Origin: Epiperipatus broadwayi
Taxonomy: Eukaryota > Onychophora > Udeonychophora > Euonychophora > Peripatidae
Length of the DNA stretch: 64,000 nucleotides
Direction: 5' to 3'
Assembly (NCBI GenBank): GCA_028023455.1
Contig: JAQFVV010000453.1
Span: 399,001 to 463,000, forward strand
Shown piece after piece: positions 1-13,086 of this stretch. The first letter of the stretch is position 1, and the number at the start of each line of letters is the position of its first letter. Both the position numbers and the translations under genes were made by a program. The notes beneath the pieces were generated by a model that saw nothing but the letters and a program-made list of their open reading frames with translations, was not told where the DNA came from and did not search any database.

Positions 1-90
<90 letters not shown>

Positions 91-203
91 GAAGAAGAAG
101 AAAAAAGAATAAAATAAGGAGGAGGAGGAGGAGGAGAAGAGAAGAAAAAGAAGAAGAAGGAGGAGGAGGAGGAAGAGGAAGAAGAAGAATTATTATTATT
201 ATT
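1..203. repeat. (TAA)n microsatellite grading into GAA/GGA-rich repeat
   Basis: Pure TAA triplets fill the first 90 bases. They pass into imperfect GAA, GGA and GAAG purine-rich repeats up to about 190 and finish with a few TAT units. The array probably continues beyond the window edge. Confidence 0.95.
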
Positions 204-744
204 TAATATTTTATTAAACACTAAAACTTCAACTGAACACCTCTTATTTATTGGAATCAGTCTAATATTATATAAATCTTTAGAATTATATTATATGTAC
301 ATATCTACATATGTTTTATTATTTACACTAGTCCATTCATCAATCGATATATTAAACTTGTCCTTTTTAAAATTTAATTGATTTATTTTTTGGATTAATT
401 GACTTTTTTACAATTATAAAGTTTCTTCATTAATATCATAATACTAGTAAAATGTTTAAACATTAAAATCTTTTGTGCTCTTGAATATTGATTATGCTAT
501 TAAAAATCATCAACTGTTCCCAAGTTCCATACTGATTAAAGCATAATCAGTGTTATAAATGTAATAATTGCTTCATTATTAAAATTACAATCAAAGCCTT
601 TTTTGATTTATTTGGAATTGCTTATTTGCTTGGCTCTTTGTTAAATTTATTCTGTTGTATCATGTATGTCTTCAAGATATCTACAAAACCAATAAATAAT
701 TACCAAAGAGTATTTTTGTTTAATTGTGCGAGTACTACGGAATT
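204..744. other. No recognisable feature
   Basis: AT-rich unique-looking sequence. I see no gene, structured RNA or repeat shared with the rest of the window. Confidence 0.5.
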
Positions 745-956
745 GTGGACTTAATCAGTGAAGTATTGAATAGCTTCAGGCTCTCAGATCTAACTGCTTC
801 AGCTTCACCTATTTATATAGAAAGTAGGTTGAAGCAAAGAAGGGTTCCCCTCTTTTCTTCCAAAGTGTAAGGTTGTTATTAATACCTGTAGAGGTCCCTA
901 CATTCGCATTTTCAAGCGCACACCCTTGAGGTTTATTGCCTTAGTAAATATTATTA
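745..956 (+). repeat. Family Y dispersed repeat, single copy
   Basis: This 210-bp stretch matches one arm of the foldback at 16.6-17.05 kb (shared blocks GACTTAATCAGTGAAG, TAGAGGTC and the GGGTTCCCCTCTT-like segment). Its last part, from GTAGAGGTC to GCCTTAGTAAATATTA, also matches 32.2 kb. It has no coding potential. One end carries CTGATTA on the minus strand, but no GAAA partner is found, so a hammerhead is not supported. Origin unknown. Confidence 0.6.
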
Positions 957-3900
957 TTTTATATTATAAAATCATACTTAAGAAGCTAGTAAAACCTGCA
1001 ATAGTTCTTACAATTAATATTATACAGAATTACATAATCGTATATATTACATATTTACAAAAAAAAAAAAACAGTGTTCTCTTTAGTTGTGCATTGGATT
1101 ATTAAAGATAAACATTTTAGTTTCTCAGATGCTGCTGCATTAAGAACCCGTATCAGAGTAAATATTGTGTGGAAATTTTTTCATCTCATGCTCTGGGCGA
1201 TTCCAATCTAATCCAGAAAATGTTTTATTGATTTTGTTACTTTTTTTTTCTATAAAATATTGTTAAAAGTAGAGCATAAAATTCTAAAAAAGTACAAGTA
1301 TAATTTAATGTTCCTTAAAATAACTAAAGCTTCTTTTTGTCTAAAATTTTTAAGTTCAAACTTGTCTTTATATTTATGTTAGGATTGTTTAAAGTGAATG
1401 ACAATATATAGAGAAACAAGCCAACATAAATGGAAAACATTAATTATACTTCTTAATTTCATCAATTTTTATATACAGTATATAAAAAAAGAAAATTAAA
1501 AGTGATGCACAGGAAAAGGTATCACACACCAGAAATATATCGATATTTATAAATAAAATTTTTCTCTAATTTTTAATTCAGGACAAACATAAAGCAAAGA
1601 ATGATTTTAAAGCTGAATTATGCATAGGCATGCACTGATGAGACCATTCGTTTGCATTATTTTTTTTGGGGAATTGAGAAAAAGATAGATCTTCTCTGCT
1701 GTATAATTTTGTGATATATTATGCGGTATTTTCATTTGTTGTTGATATTTTATTTGGAGTAGGTTTTAACTACTGTTGCGTGTATTTATAAAATAATATC
1801 AAATCCACCACTTTCTTAATTTTGTAGTAATATATAAATGCAATTTAACCAAACTATTTTGAACAATTTTCTTTTTGCTAAAAAGTGTTAGAAGTTGATT
1901 AGTTATTAAATAGCATTTATATTTATAAAATGAAATATTCAAATTAACTATGGGATATTTTTTGAAAATTTCTTGAGAAATTGAGTAATTTGTCAAAATA
2001 TAAAAATTAATCAAAAAATTTCCTTTTTAAATAAAAAGTTCTTTTAAACTAATGTAGTTGGATATCTAATAGAAGTATATTTATATTTTTTTTTATTAAT
2101 CATTCATTAGAATAGAGATTAGAGTAATTTTGATTATACTACTCCCATGCAAGGTAGGGATTAGTTTCTAACCACTTTTAATACCTTATGGAGGAGTGTA
2201 GTCATAAACATATGACCTAAGATATGAGAAAGATATGTGATCCCCATGATGCATATTTCATGCTGAAACAACAGACTTCAATTGGTCGAGATAACAATCA
2301 CTTACATATATATTTATCATTGTTCAGTATATCTAAGTAGCCAATTATTACACTTTAATTGATAAATGCCAAACTTACCACTCTCATAGCTTTTACACAA
2401 TCACTTAATGTAAGTACATTTATAATTTTTAATAGTCATTCATTGCACTAGAGATTATTCACTTAATGAATAACATTTCTATAGTGCTATTTTCAGTACA
2501 ACACTTCCCCAAATGCACAAATCATGCTGAAACAGCACATTTGATTTTATATTAATTGTTGACTTTAAATAATGAGTGGAACCAATGAAACTATATTGGT
2601 ATAACTAATCAATAAATTTAAGTTTCAACCTACTTTATTTACATATATTAATATATAGGTATTTTTTTAAAAAAATAGAAGCAAATTATATCTAAAAGTG
2701 GAAATATTTTGGACTTTACATAAATACTTTTTTGGTTTTTATAAATTAAGCTAAACATAATTACTGAGTTTTTTACTGACAATGAAAGAAAAAACAGCAA
2801 AATATTGTTATTATAACCCACTTCTTATTTGTTGTTACAAAGCCTATATATTATTTTTATTAGGATTGCTTTTATTAGTTTTATTGCAATTTTTATTGAA
2901 TAAGAAACCAAATTTATTTTGTGTAAAATAAAAAATTGTAGCTGATAGATGTTTTGGGCTTTAATATTGTTTTTATAAAAGTATTCACAATTGACCTATT
3001 TTTATTCTCATTTTTTGAAAAGCATATAAGAAATTAAACTTTTTTCAAGACAAACAATAATAAAAGTTAGAAGGAAACGTGATAATTACATGTAATAAGA
3101 GGTTTAAAATTATACATTTAATCTATACATTTATTTGTAAGTCAGTATTAGATATTATTATAAAAAATAACTTTTCAAAATAAAAAGAAACTTCAATTTA
3201 TCCATTAGTTATGCCAGTATAGTTTCATCAGCATCACACAGCTACTAAAAACATAGAAATTAATGTAGATATCTGACTCTGTTAGTATCAAATTTTCTGG
3301 AGAAAACATGGATTACTATTTTAGCCCTTGCTTCTAGATAAATTTTAAGCATTATTATTGTTAATGAGCTTCTTTCATATTTTCTTTAATTCTAATATTT
3401 CTATAATTTGATTATTATATTATTTTTATTTTTTCCTAATTTTTTTTTATTTTCAGTCCTTGTGTTCTATTCTTTGGAAGATTTTTTTTTCTTCTTGTTG
3501 TTTAACTTCTTATTTCAGTGATCTCTAAAGACAAAATATAATCTTACAATCAGTTCTTTATAAATACTTACATTATTACCATAGTTTTTATATTATTATT
3601 TATCATGATATAGTTTTGAATAGGATATCAATTAATAAAATTATTAAAATATTTAATTATTATTAATAAAAACTATTAATATCTACACATGCAGATGAAA
3701 CAAATAGGAAGAAAAAAATGTATTTTTGAAGTTATTATCCATTGTTGTTGGGTTTTTGTGTTTTTTTACAATTTTTAACTTCTGAATATATATGATAGAA
3801 AGAAATATAATATGACTAACAAATACCAACATATATTTAAATCTTCTATTATCAATGCATAATTCCATTTATATTACTATTAATTGCTAATCCTTGAAAA

Positions 3901-4011
3901 TGCTAATATTAGTCTGATCTAGTACATTTGTCAATTCCAAATTATTTATTACTACAATATTAATTATAAACATTACATTTTATGTTTGCTTATAACTATT
4001 ATTAAAACTGG
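957..4011. other. AT-rich interval, one decayed family X relic only
   Basis: Apart from the degenerate family X piece near 2.2-2.3 kb, this 3-kb interval holds only short homopolymers and small AT-rich frames. I see no support for a gene. Confidence 0.5.
2215..2330 (-). repeat. Decayed family X (hammerhead) relic
   Basis: On the minus strand, GACCAATTG, then TTTCAGCATGAAATATGCAT, lines up with the hammerhead segment of family X at 22.6 kb. The palindromic stem III (ATATGCAT) is kept with a different sequence, but CTGATGA has decayed to TTGAAGT. A second, weaker piece lies near 2.5 kb (CATGCTGAAACAGCAC). Confidence 0.4.
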
Positions 4012-4503
4012 AAAAGCTCTCCATATGATATGTATTGCCACTCAGTGCAAGCCAGAGTAAATGGTGATCATATGATGTTTATTGGCTTAAAACCAATCCT
4101 GCCTAATAGGATAGTGGTGGCTATGGTTATTAAAGAACCAAAGACACCAAAATGTTTAGGTGCTGAACTGAGTTCAGACCTATATGACTATATAAGCTAA
4201 TGAGATTGGATTGAAAATATTATAGTGTTTTTAATTTAAGACTCATAGTTTTGTAGTTAAATAGAGATAAAAGGTAGCTGCTGGAGGGTTGCATTAGATC
4301 CTAAGATCTAGGTGCAGTGCTCTAAGATCCAAGGCTCTTCATTGATGAAGGCCACAAGCCAGAAATTAGTCTGGGAATATTGGATGAAAAGGCACTAGAT
4401 GGGGATTTTATGTAGAAGCCTTCAGGCATCCATTGATTACTCGGGCATCCACTGATTATTCTGGCATGCACTGAGTGGCAATACATATGGGAAGTTTTGC
4501 CTG
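4012..4503 (+). mobile_element. Family Z hammerhead element with terminal inverted repeats
   Basis: The ends are a perfect 22-bp inverted repeat (4028-4049 and 4467-4488, containing TATTGCCACTCAGTGCA), with imperfect similarity continuing outward to about 4012 and 4503. The interior matches, in reverse, the element at 63.6-64.0 kb, including a small hairpin (CTGAACTGAGTTCAG). There is no reading frame, so it is non-autonomous. The hammerhead at 4332-4385 lies near the 3' end. No clear target-site duplication was found. I infer a retrozyme-like element. Family membership rests on direct sequence matches within the window. Confidence 0.65.
4332..4385 (+). ncRNA. Hammerhead ribozyme relic (family Z)
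   Basis: TTGATGA at 4342-4348, stem II GGC/GCC with a CACAA loop, GAAA at 4362-4365, then TTAGTC. Position C3 of the core is U, and stem III (ATTAGT) is no longer a perfect palindrome. It is probably inactive. The 63.7-kb copy has the intact form. Confidence 0.6.
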
Positions 4504-5079
4504 TTTTAATATTAATTATAGACTGATCATTAAATTATTAACTTATATTAAGGATTTACATGGAAAAAAAGATGTAAACCTAATTTTATGTTCATCAATG
4601 TGTTGCTTATTATTTTATTGTACTATATTATTTCAGTTGGATTTAATTGATCTTTTTTTTTCTATCCTTGCCGTCTCTAAAAATAAAAACAAATTGCTGA
4701 GCTAATTTTATTAACTATTGGATATCAAATGAAATCTAGCTAAAACAATGATGATATAAATAACTTATATTTCAATAACAAAAAAGCAGTAGACATTGGA
4801 AAGAAAAATACCATTACAATTGCAAATGTAAAGATAAAAAGACAAAGCAGTGACAAAAGCAACAATAATAAAAAACTAAAGATGAGTTTTGGAATGACTC
4901 TATAAATTAATCCATGAATCAGAAAACAATCACATATTCTGTTCATTGTGCAGGAATGTTGACTTTTAACTTCTAATGCAGAAATTCTTTTTTAAAAATT
5001 ACTTCAAGATTATTTTTATCTAATTATAGCTCTCTAAAGCAAGCAATTATCTGCTACACCTTCACAATGAAAACATCAG
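4504..5079. other. No recognisable feature
   Basis: AT-rich sequence with short frames on both strands that show no family resemblance. Nothing supported. Confidence 0.5.
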
Positions 5080-5490
5080 CAGTGCAAATATTCAGAGTAG
5101 CATTAAAATAATTTTTACTAAATAACAGGTTTACTTTTTCATCAAAATCATGATAACAATACTATAAAACATTCTTGTAGGATGTTCATTTATTTCACAT
5201 GTCCAGTCCAATAAAGGTATAATTTTAAACTAATAAAAAATGAACTTCATCATTATATTTTTAAATTTTGACTGAATACTTTTAAATAACACATTTTTAT
5301 TGCCTTTATGTTGCATCAGTAGTGTCCAAATCTCACTTCTATAATATAAATTCAGTGGAATAACAGCTATCTATATAGCTAATTTATATTTCAATAATTT
5401 AGTTTTCTTAATAAAATAACTCATTTTAATTTACTGTCCCCCCCTCCTCCCAATCTTTTAAATCTACATCTTTTTAAGTCAGTATTAATT
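5080..5490 (-). pseudogene. Degenerate LINE reverse-transcriptase C-terminal fragment (second LINE type)
   Basis: Minus-strand translation gives a chain resembling the region after the RT domain in RTE-like LINEs: an SEIWTLL block (compare SETWTLN in the RTE copy at 58.6 kb) followed by a LDWTCEINEHPTRM block (compare the RLKW...GH.xRMxEHRTPK region). Stops and frame changes are frequent. The stretch at 63.1 kb, with a similar NANEIW block, appears to belong to the same LINE type. Confidence 0.5.
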
Positions 5491-5717
5491 CATGTAACTT
5501 ACTAGGTCCCTTTAAATCTATATAACTTTCACATTAATGTGTTGAACCCACATTACTTGCTAAAATGTTTAATATTTATAAAGAGAAATTGAAAAATGAG
5601 ATAAACTGATGAAGCGCAGTGATGCTTTTGTCGGATAAGCTATCACGTTATAATTGGTAGCTAATTACTTAATTTATTCTTAAATAAATATAATAATTCT
5701 GTTAATACATCTTATAA

Positions 5718-6072
5718 ATTATAATATAACAAGCCGTCAATTGCTAAAACAGAGAATCTTTAATAAAATAACTATTGCTAAGCGCTTTCAACTCCTACAA
5801 GTCCTTATTTAGACAGTATAAAAAATCATATTTTTCTTCTAAGTGATAAATTCAACATTTCTTTGCATTGGCCAGGAACAACTAATCAACCAGATTGCCG
5901 ATTAGTTGTTCCTGGCCAATGGAATGAAATGTTGAATTTATCGCTTAGGTGAAAAAATATGATTTTTTATACTGCCTTGATAAGGACTCGTAGGAGTTGT
6001 AAGCGCTTGGCAATAGTTATTTTATTAAAGATTCTCTGTTTTAGCAATTGACGAATTATTATATTGTAATTT
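5718..6072. mobile_element. Foldback of two PLE 3' ends (about 170-bp arms)
   Basis: A long inverted repeat with a 12-nt loop (AACCAGATTGCC, around 5890). The arms run from about 5718 to 5888 and 5901 to 6072 with few mismatches. Each arm contains AAGCGCTT preceded by GGACT(T/C)GTAGGAGTTG. This resembles the hammerhead region after the PLE ORF at 12.35 kb and in the PLE foldback at 48 kb (GAAAGCGCT palindrome, then TTAGCAA). The CUGAUGA side has decayed in both arms. I infer head-to-head PLE terminal fragments. Confidence 0.6.
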
Positions 6073-7403
6073 ATTTTATTCTTTTAAGTGTGAAGGTGAA
6101 TTCTCAATTCATAAATCGGTTAGTAGCTTCAAAAGTAAAAAAACTTCACCGATGCCATAATTTTTGTTGAAGGGTGCTAAATTAGAATAAAATATCTCTC
6201 TAATCAGTTTTATTAATTCCTAAGTTGTTGTTTTTTATATTCAATCACTATTTGGCAAGCTTATCAAAAAATAAATAAAATATCTTGAAAATACTCCACT
6301 GCAGGGCAAAATCTCTTCTAAAAGCAGTTCATACAGGGAAAGTGAAAAATAGAACATTATTGACTTGATTTAACTATTGAGATATAGTATATTTAAAAAG
6401 TTCGACATTTTTGTTTAACCGAGAATAGCTAGATAACCATTTATTGATCAACACTGATGATTAACTAATTTGGATGTAGGGCTACTAAAGATTATTGAAA
6501 TCATAAATTTATAAGCTTTATTTAAGAGGCTTGTTTGAATCAAGGACAATTTATTATTATCATTTTCATTTTACTGAAGTTAATTTTTTTTTTTTTTTTT
6601 AAGTTAGGAGTTTTAGAAAAAACAACTTATTTTTAGAAAACTATTTTTCAATGGGAAAGTGAATATTTTTGAAAAAATTTTGTTCTCCTGAAATATTTTT
6701 AAAATGGAAACTTAGTTTTATAAGGACATCTTAATATTATCATTTTTTTTTGTTTTTGCTTTTTTTTTTGCCGTTTTTTTCTTTTTGCTCTAAGTTGTCA
6801 GAAATAGTTCTTTATTCAATTTAGAATGTTTTAAAAGTTAACCCTTTTCAACCAGTAATAAAATTATGAACCAGTTACTGCAAAAAAAATCAAAAAACTT
6901 TGTAAAAGTATGTTAAAAATTGATGGGGATCTTCACTTAAAGTGGTGATTTTATGCTGATACAAATTAATAAATAGTATATAATCAAAATTATATGACTA
7001 TGATTCATACATTCATTAAAAACCTAGAATTAAAATTACTTTATTGAATGAGTGTAAATTCATACTGGCTATTAATAATAGCAAATTTAGTAAATCATGT
7101 TTGAAAAAAATTTAGGAATATGCATTTATATCATATTACTGAGAGTAAATCAAATATGAAAATACTATAGACTCATTAATCAGCTAAACCATTGGATCCT
7201 ATTTCCTAAACGTTTAAACCTGTCTTTGAAGGAAATACGTAATACAACATATAAATACCTAACATGCTATTATATGTTAAACTATTTCCAAATAGTCCAA
7301 TATATAATTACTGCTAAACTGCTACCATCACAATTTTTCAGACTATAACATTCTACTGCCTAATTATCTGATTTGCTTTCGAGAAGAAAAATCATGCACA
7401 TGC
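6073..7403. other. No recognisable feature
   Basis: AT-rich sequence with T and A runs (6585-6600, 6745-6785). No gene or shared repeat seen. Confidence 0.5.
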
Positions 7404-7839
<436 letters not shown>

Positions 7840-7974
7840 GTTACCTTCTTACATATTTACTTATCTACCTATACACTTACTTAGTTACTTACCTACCATC
7901 AATTCATTTATCTGTCTATCCATCTTCCTGATTATATATTTACCTAAATATCTATTTATCTATCTGAATATTCA

Positions 7975-8624
7975 TTTATTTCTATGTGTATATTTAATTG
8001 TTATCTACATTTTCAACTTTTTTAAAACACTGTTATTAGTATATAATAATATCAAAATTACTTGTTTATAAAAGTAGTTTTACCTACAAGTAATTTTATT
8101 TGTATTTTATTTTTTTATATACTGTATATTTTCTTTAGTTAGTCTTTATATATATATATATATATAATACAATAAACTACTACAATTTCAACTATGTTAG
8201 TTTTGTTTAAAATTCAAGTCTGGATCAGGCATCTTAGATTTCTTTTTATCTAAGGTAATTGGTTTTGGATTTTTAAATACATTAGGAAGATTCTATTACT
8301 ATATGGGTTTCATCTAGCTTTAAGCATTCATTGATTTATGGGTATATTAAAATCTTGTACCTATAGTTTGTTTATACTGTTCTGGTTTTTTTGATTGATT
8401 CGTTAAATTATTTATAAAACTATATAGAAATTTGAGGGCTTTTTACTTATCATCTGAATGCTTTAAGGTATCACAAACTTTAGCAAGTCTTTATATCATT
8501 AAGATTTAACAATCTCATTTGATTCATGGATTGAGACATTTAGTTTATACATTATGCAAAGTTATTTTCTTAATATACAAAATACCATAAAAATGACGCT
8601 GCCATCTGAAGCTATAAAAGTAAA
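7975..8624. other. No recognisable feature except a short (TA)n
   Basis: AT-rich sequence with a (TA)n run near 8148-8166. Nothing else is supported. Confidence 0.5.
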
Positions 8625-8725
8625 TCTTATATAAGGGATTCGAACTCAGACTTTAACATGACCCTCAACTCTCCATGCCATCTCATATTGCTGACCCACC
8701 TGATCACAAACATTTATTACTACTT
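8625..8725 (-). repeat. Partial family X repeat with tRNA-like B box
   Basis: The minus strand reads GGTGGGTCAGCAATATGAG ... AGTCTGAGTTCGAATCCC, the part of family X lying 3' of the hammerhead. GTTCGAATCC is a near-perfect Pol III B box. The hammerhead itself is absent. The same segment recurs at 12.0, 14.5, 15.5, 22.5, 23.0 and 63.5 kb. Confidence 0.55.
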
Positions 8726-9047
8726 TTTGTTTATTACCTCAGTATGATTCTGAGAAATGGGGTATTGGGTAAGCCTGCTTTCTACATCTCTGTGGCTCTA
8801 TAAACTGATAAAGTGTGACCCTTGCCCTTGCCTGCAGTGAGCTATTTATTTTTTAAAAGTATGTTTTTTTCTTTTTTATAGATACTTAATGCCTATGTTT
8901 TAAAGCATAATTAAATATTAACCGATTATCCTTATGGCATGTGTAAGTATTAGTATTGTATGAATTGTAAAGCAATTTCAAAATACAAATTTTAATTACT
9001 AAAAATACAATAATTATTTCAAGTAACTATTAATTTAAAAAAATCTT

Positions 9048-9143
9048 GTCAAGCGTTGGTGGTCAAGTGGTTAGCACAGCTGCCTTACAAGCAGTTGTCC
9101 CTGGTTAGCGGGTTCGCTTCCCGGCCGATGCTATGACACATGG
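9048..9143 (+). repeat. Short tRNA-Val-like SINE, with target-site duplication
   Basis: GTCAA leader, then a tRNA-like body. The acceptor halves GCGTTGG and CCGATGC pair, the anticodon arm CTGC-CTTACAA-GCAG shows a UAC (Val) anticodon, and GCGGGTTCGCTTCCCG is the T arm and B box. A short tail TATGACACATGG and an A-run follow. The element is flanked by AAAAAAATCTT on both sides (9037-9047 and 9144 on). Seven copies in this window share the same leader and tail, so it is a SINE rather than a working tRNA gene. Confidence 0.85.
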
Positions 9144-9153
9144 AAAAAAAAAA

Positions 9154-11144
9154 TCTTCACATCTTTAAGAATACATTTCTATAATTGTAAAACTTTAAAA
9201 TAATCCTATTTGAGAGAGTAAAATCAAAATTAAAAGTGCAAACGAACTTTTAATTAAATAGAAGTTAATTTTCCAATGGTTAACTAACATTGTTTGTTTT
9301 TAAATTTTAAAATGTATATTATATGAGTCTTTTTTCTTTAAAAAAACTTCTTTTCAAAACAAAATTAATATTGTGCTCGCTATGCGTAAATATCGTTTTA
9401 TATGTACAGACAAATGATGAATCTTTAATATTTTCTAATAAACACCTTTCTTGGATTTCATGTCCTCTTAGAATTAAGATCAATAATAATCCAAACCATT
9501 AAAATATTAGTATAACATTAATATGCTTACTAAAATTAAATATAATATTGTTTGAGTAAACAATCACTGAATTGTAAAATATTTAAAAATGAATAAAAAT
9601 CTTTTTTGGAGTTAAAAGTCCACTTACAATTAAATTAATGCCAAAAATAATAAAATACCATTAAAAAATACTGCAACATTTTTACATATTTATAAAGACT
9701 AATAAATGTGAGATTTGTCTTTACGTAAATATATAAATAATTTTAAAACTCGGTTGTTATTTTGTTTCTTTTTGTTGTAATATTTTAATTATATTTTTTT
9801 CTAAATACTCTTTCATTTATATTTTTATTTTTTAAAGCAATAATTTATTAAAATAAAGGCACACATTCTGTATCCACACACATGTGCTTGTATATATAGC
9901 TATGTAAACAGATTAATTTATGTGTTAAACGTTATACCTAATAATTTTAAGAATAATTTGGCATCAATAAACAGTGATAGATAAGAATCACTAATAATTA
10001 TTTGATATGTTTTGGATATCCCTAATCGTAACATATATATATATATACAGTGAATAATAGAAGGACTACGTGGTTTAATTTGATAGAATGACATACTCTT
10101 GAGCTGCAGTGATAGGATCGCACCCAGTTCTATCTCTATCAGCGTTTGAAATTCTTATGAACTCTAGAACGATTACTTATTTGTTTAGGGCTGAAATATA
10201 GGGCTTAGTGTATAGAATATAAATTCGAGTCTAGCAAATTAAAAATTTTGCGAGAATTCAGTCAAGCATATTTTTTATTTTTAAGGGAAGATCCACAATC
10301 AATCTAAATATGGATTCAAATTTGATTACTTAATTGATACTTCATTTTTTTTATGTAGTAGACAAATCAATGACAGATAAAACATTTAAATACTCATTAT
10401 CAGCAATTATAAATCTGATAGGCATTGCTTTCTTCGTTAGTAATATTTTTCTAGGTGTAGTTGTTGGAGAAGTATATACCATGAATTAGATAAAGGATTT
10501 TATATATGTGTGTATGTATGTATATTGTGTTCACATTAATACTTTAAAGACTGATAATTTTGTCATAAAGAAACTAGATTTATAATTAAATTATGCTCAA
10601 ATCACGCGCACACACACGCATTATATATACAGCTCTTAGATTTCATTTTATATATTAGTTGCATCGGTCAATCTACTTAAATATCAACTTTAACATTATG
10701 CCTATATATATATTTAATACTTGTAAAATAAATGTGGGATTTACTAAAAATATCGTTTCAATTAAAATTTGCTGTAGTAGTGATTAGATATTTTGATTAA
10801 TCAAAATGACCTATATAGATTGATGCCCAGATAAGACGGTAGACTTTGAAGTTGGGGTCTAAGAATCGTGCCAATCTCTGTCAATTTTAGTACTTAAACG
10901 TTTTATGAATTTCTAAATCAAAATGCAAAGTCGTTATTAATTTAAATTAATAAACTTTACATTATATATATGTAGTTAATGATAAAACAGTCCCAAAACA
11001 ATCTACTCCAGCATAAAGATTTTTATCAGTTCATGTATCTGTTTGTGACGAATAGTTGAATAGATTTGTTTTTATTTTATCTTTATTCCACTCTTCAATT
11101 GAAGTCATAATAATGAATGCGGCATTTATACGAAAGCCCCCCCC

Positions 11145-11178
<34 letters not shown>

Positions 11179-12000
11179 TAACCTGCTCAAATATCTAAAT
11201 GAATCTACATATATATCATATTACTTATCCATATAATAATAATACATTTGTGACAATTTATAAGTATTTTTTTTTAAAGATTTGTTTATTTCTGTTTATA
11301 ACATTACTTATATATTTATTTGTTTTTAAAATGTATTTTATAAATGATAAAGATGTAATACGTTCATTATAGGCTATGATAAAGATTTAAAATTGAAATT
11401 CTAATATAAATTGTCTTAAGAAATGATTGAGAATAGGAAACCGGCACTGGTACAATCAAATATTTTTATATGACGCTAAAACATTATTCCTTAATTATTT
11501 ATCCTACTTTCTGGCATTTTTTTTTTTAAACATATAACGGTATGTTTATTTAACTATACAGTTATAAAACTATTTATTTATTGGTAATTAAGTTATATTT
11601 ATTTTATCTCATTAGCATTTAAAAAATACTTAATTAATACATACATATACATATCAAATTCTTAACTGATTTATATGTGACATTGTATTTTGCTGTTTTT
11701 TGTATTACGTGCATTTGCCGTTCACTAATAAACTAATCTATTTTTTTTATTATATTTTTCTTAATATTTCTATTGGAGTTGTTAATTAATTATATACATA
11801 TATTTTGGCTTGTTTGTTTTCTTTTTATATTACCTACATTTATATAAAGTTGTATATTTATTTGTTTTATAATTATCTCCTCATACTTATTTATCTTAAT
11901 TCTATACATTAAAGCGTTTTCTTTTTTCTATCAAATTATAATTATTTTTTTAAAAATACAAGTATATTGTATATACTTTTAAGTTGGATGTAATTATAGG
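9154..12000. other. AT-rich interval without supported genes
   Basis: Contains short (TA)n runs near 10.03 and 11.16 kb and a C/CT run at 11.14 kb. Two stretches (10.06-10.16 and 10.81-10.88 kb) look faintly tRNA-like but are too degenerate to call. Confidence 0.5.
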
Positions 12001-12105
12001 GGATTTAAACCCAGTCTTTCAAACACCCTTTTGTCATTGACTCCATCTTAGACAAACGATACACATGATCACGTACTTGCGAAAAAGGTTTTTTTTTCTT
12101 ATATA
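12001..12105 (-). repeat. Partial family X relic with B box
   Basis: The minus strand carries GTGATCATGTGTATC ... AGGGTGTTTGAAAGACTGGG then TTTAAATCCCC. It aligns with the segment downstream of the hammerhead in the 14.5-kb copy. GGGTTTAAATCCCC is a B-box-like palindrome. The hammerhead part is missing. Confidence 0.5.
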
Positions 12106-12340
12106 TAAAAAGAAATATTGTAAAATGGAATAAATATTCATTATACTGTTTTATTTTGCACATAAATAAGCAAATGAAAATACAACAAATATTACAGTTT
12201 GTAATAATAATAAAAATCTTTTGGCAATGTAACATTTATATAATTGAGGACATGACCATTACACAATTATTTTTAAATTATAAGTATGCGACTTTTTTTA
12301 CGCATTAAATAGTGAAGCTATAATTTTACTCTAATTTATA

Positions 12341-12396
12341 ATAGCTTTGCTAAGCGCTTTCGAGATTTCATGTTTGAATCTCATATTCATAGCTTT
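12341..12396 (-). ncRNA. Hammerhead relic in the PLE 3' flank
   Basis: Just downstream of the PLE ORF (minus strand) lie a 6-bp stem II, GAGATT/AATCTC, then GAAA (12361-12358) and the palindrome AGCGCT followed by UU. These match the stem II, GAAA and palindromic stem III layout of the other hammerheads here. The CUGAUGA side reads TGAATAT, so the core is broken. PLEs are known to carry hammerheads in their terminal repeats, which supports the placement. Confidence 0.45.
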
Positions 12397-12438
12397 GTAA
12401 CTAACGATTGTTATGATTATGCAAATGCGTTTGAATTT

Positions 12439-13086
12439 TTAATTAGTCCATTGTTTAGAGAGAGCAAAACATGCCTCTCTTCTATTAATAGCATTGATGT
12501 CATTTGCTATATAGAAAGCTTCTTTAACTTTTCTTTTGGTGTCATTTTTTTCTGTACAAATTATTTGGGCAGAACTAGGTTCAAATACATGGCCTGTAGC
12601 TGCTTGGTGGTCCCAGAATACTGAAGATCCTTCATTTTTATTTTTGACCCTATTGTAGACATACCTATGTTGATAAATTCTTGTGTTCAGGTTAGCCCGA
12701 GTTTCACCATAATATGATGCATGGCAGCCTAATTGAGGGCATGCCATTTTATAGACCACATGAGGGGCTTGATCTCTATCTGTTTTATCTTTAGCATTAT
12801 TTATCAGCCGGTTAGTGTTGGGAGATGTTCTGAAACTAAATTTAAAATTGTTAGCCAATATTTTTGCAATATTTGGTGTTACATTAGGTACAAAAGGAAT
12901 TGTTAGGTATTTCATATTGTCTTTAGGCAATTTATTTCTTAGTTTTCTATAAAATATTTTTATTTTCTGATTGATTGTATTAGGTTTGAAGCCTATGTTA
13001 GTCATTTCCTTTGTATATTTGTCTATATTGTTTTTCCTATCCGCTATATATTTACATAATTGGTGATTTCTAAAAAGGAAAGTCAT
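12439..13086 (-). pseudogene. Penelope-like retroelement: C-terminal part with GIY-YIG endonuclease
   Basis: The 215-codon frame encodes the end of a PLE polyprotein. Residues 1-95 resemble the segment between RT and endonuclease (FRNHQLCKYIADRKNNI; PFVPNVTPNIAKIL). Residues 106-190 form a GIY-YIG domain. VVYKMACPQLGCHASYYGET is the GIY-like strand with the paired cysteines of the PLE linker, and LNTRIYQH is the following Arg/His motif. VFWDHQAATGHVF and CTEKNDTKRKVKEAF complete the fold, the latter providing the conserved Lys/Arg-Glu region. It would nick target DNA for reverse transcription. The RT domain is missing, so the copy is 5'-truncated near 13.09 kb. Full PLE proteins are roughly 700-1000 residues. 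The stop lies before the hammerhead-like 3' flank. Confidence 0.85.

Noticed and set aside
5608-5640. CTGATGAAGCGCAGTGATGCTTTT near the 5.7-kb foldback
   Set aside because: It looks like a hammerhead start with stem II, but the GAAA and the cleavage site are missing.
9048-9135. Genuine tRNA-Val gene at the SINE
   Set aside because: The same leader and tail recur in seven dispersed copies with target duplications, which marks a SINE.
10060-10885. Two faint tRNA-like stretches (about 10.06-10.16 and 10.81-10.88 kb)
   Set aside because: Weak B-box-like sequence but no cloverleaf and no shared tail. Too degenerate to annotate.
12370-12624. 84-codon plus-strand frame
   Set aside because: Antisense shadow of the Penelope-like endonuclease frame.
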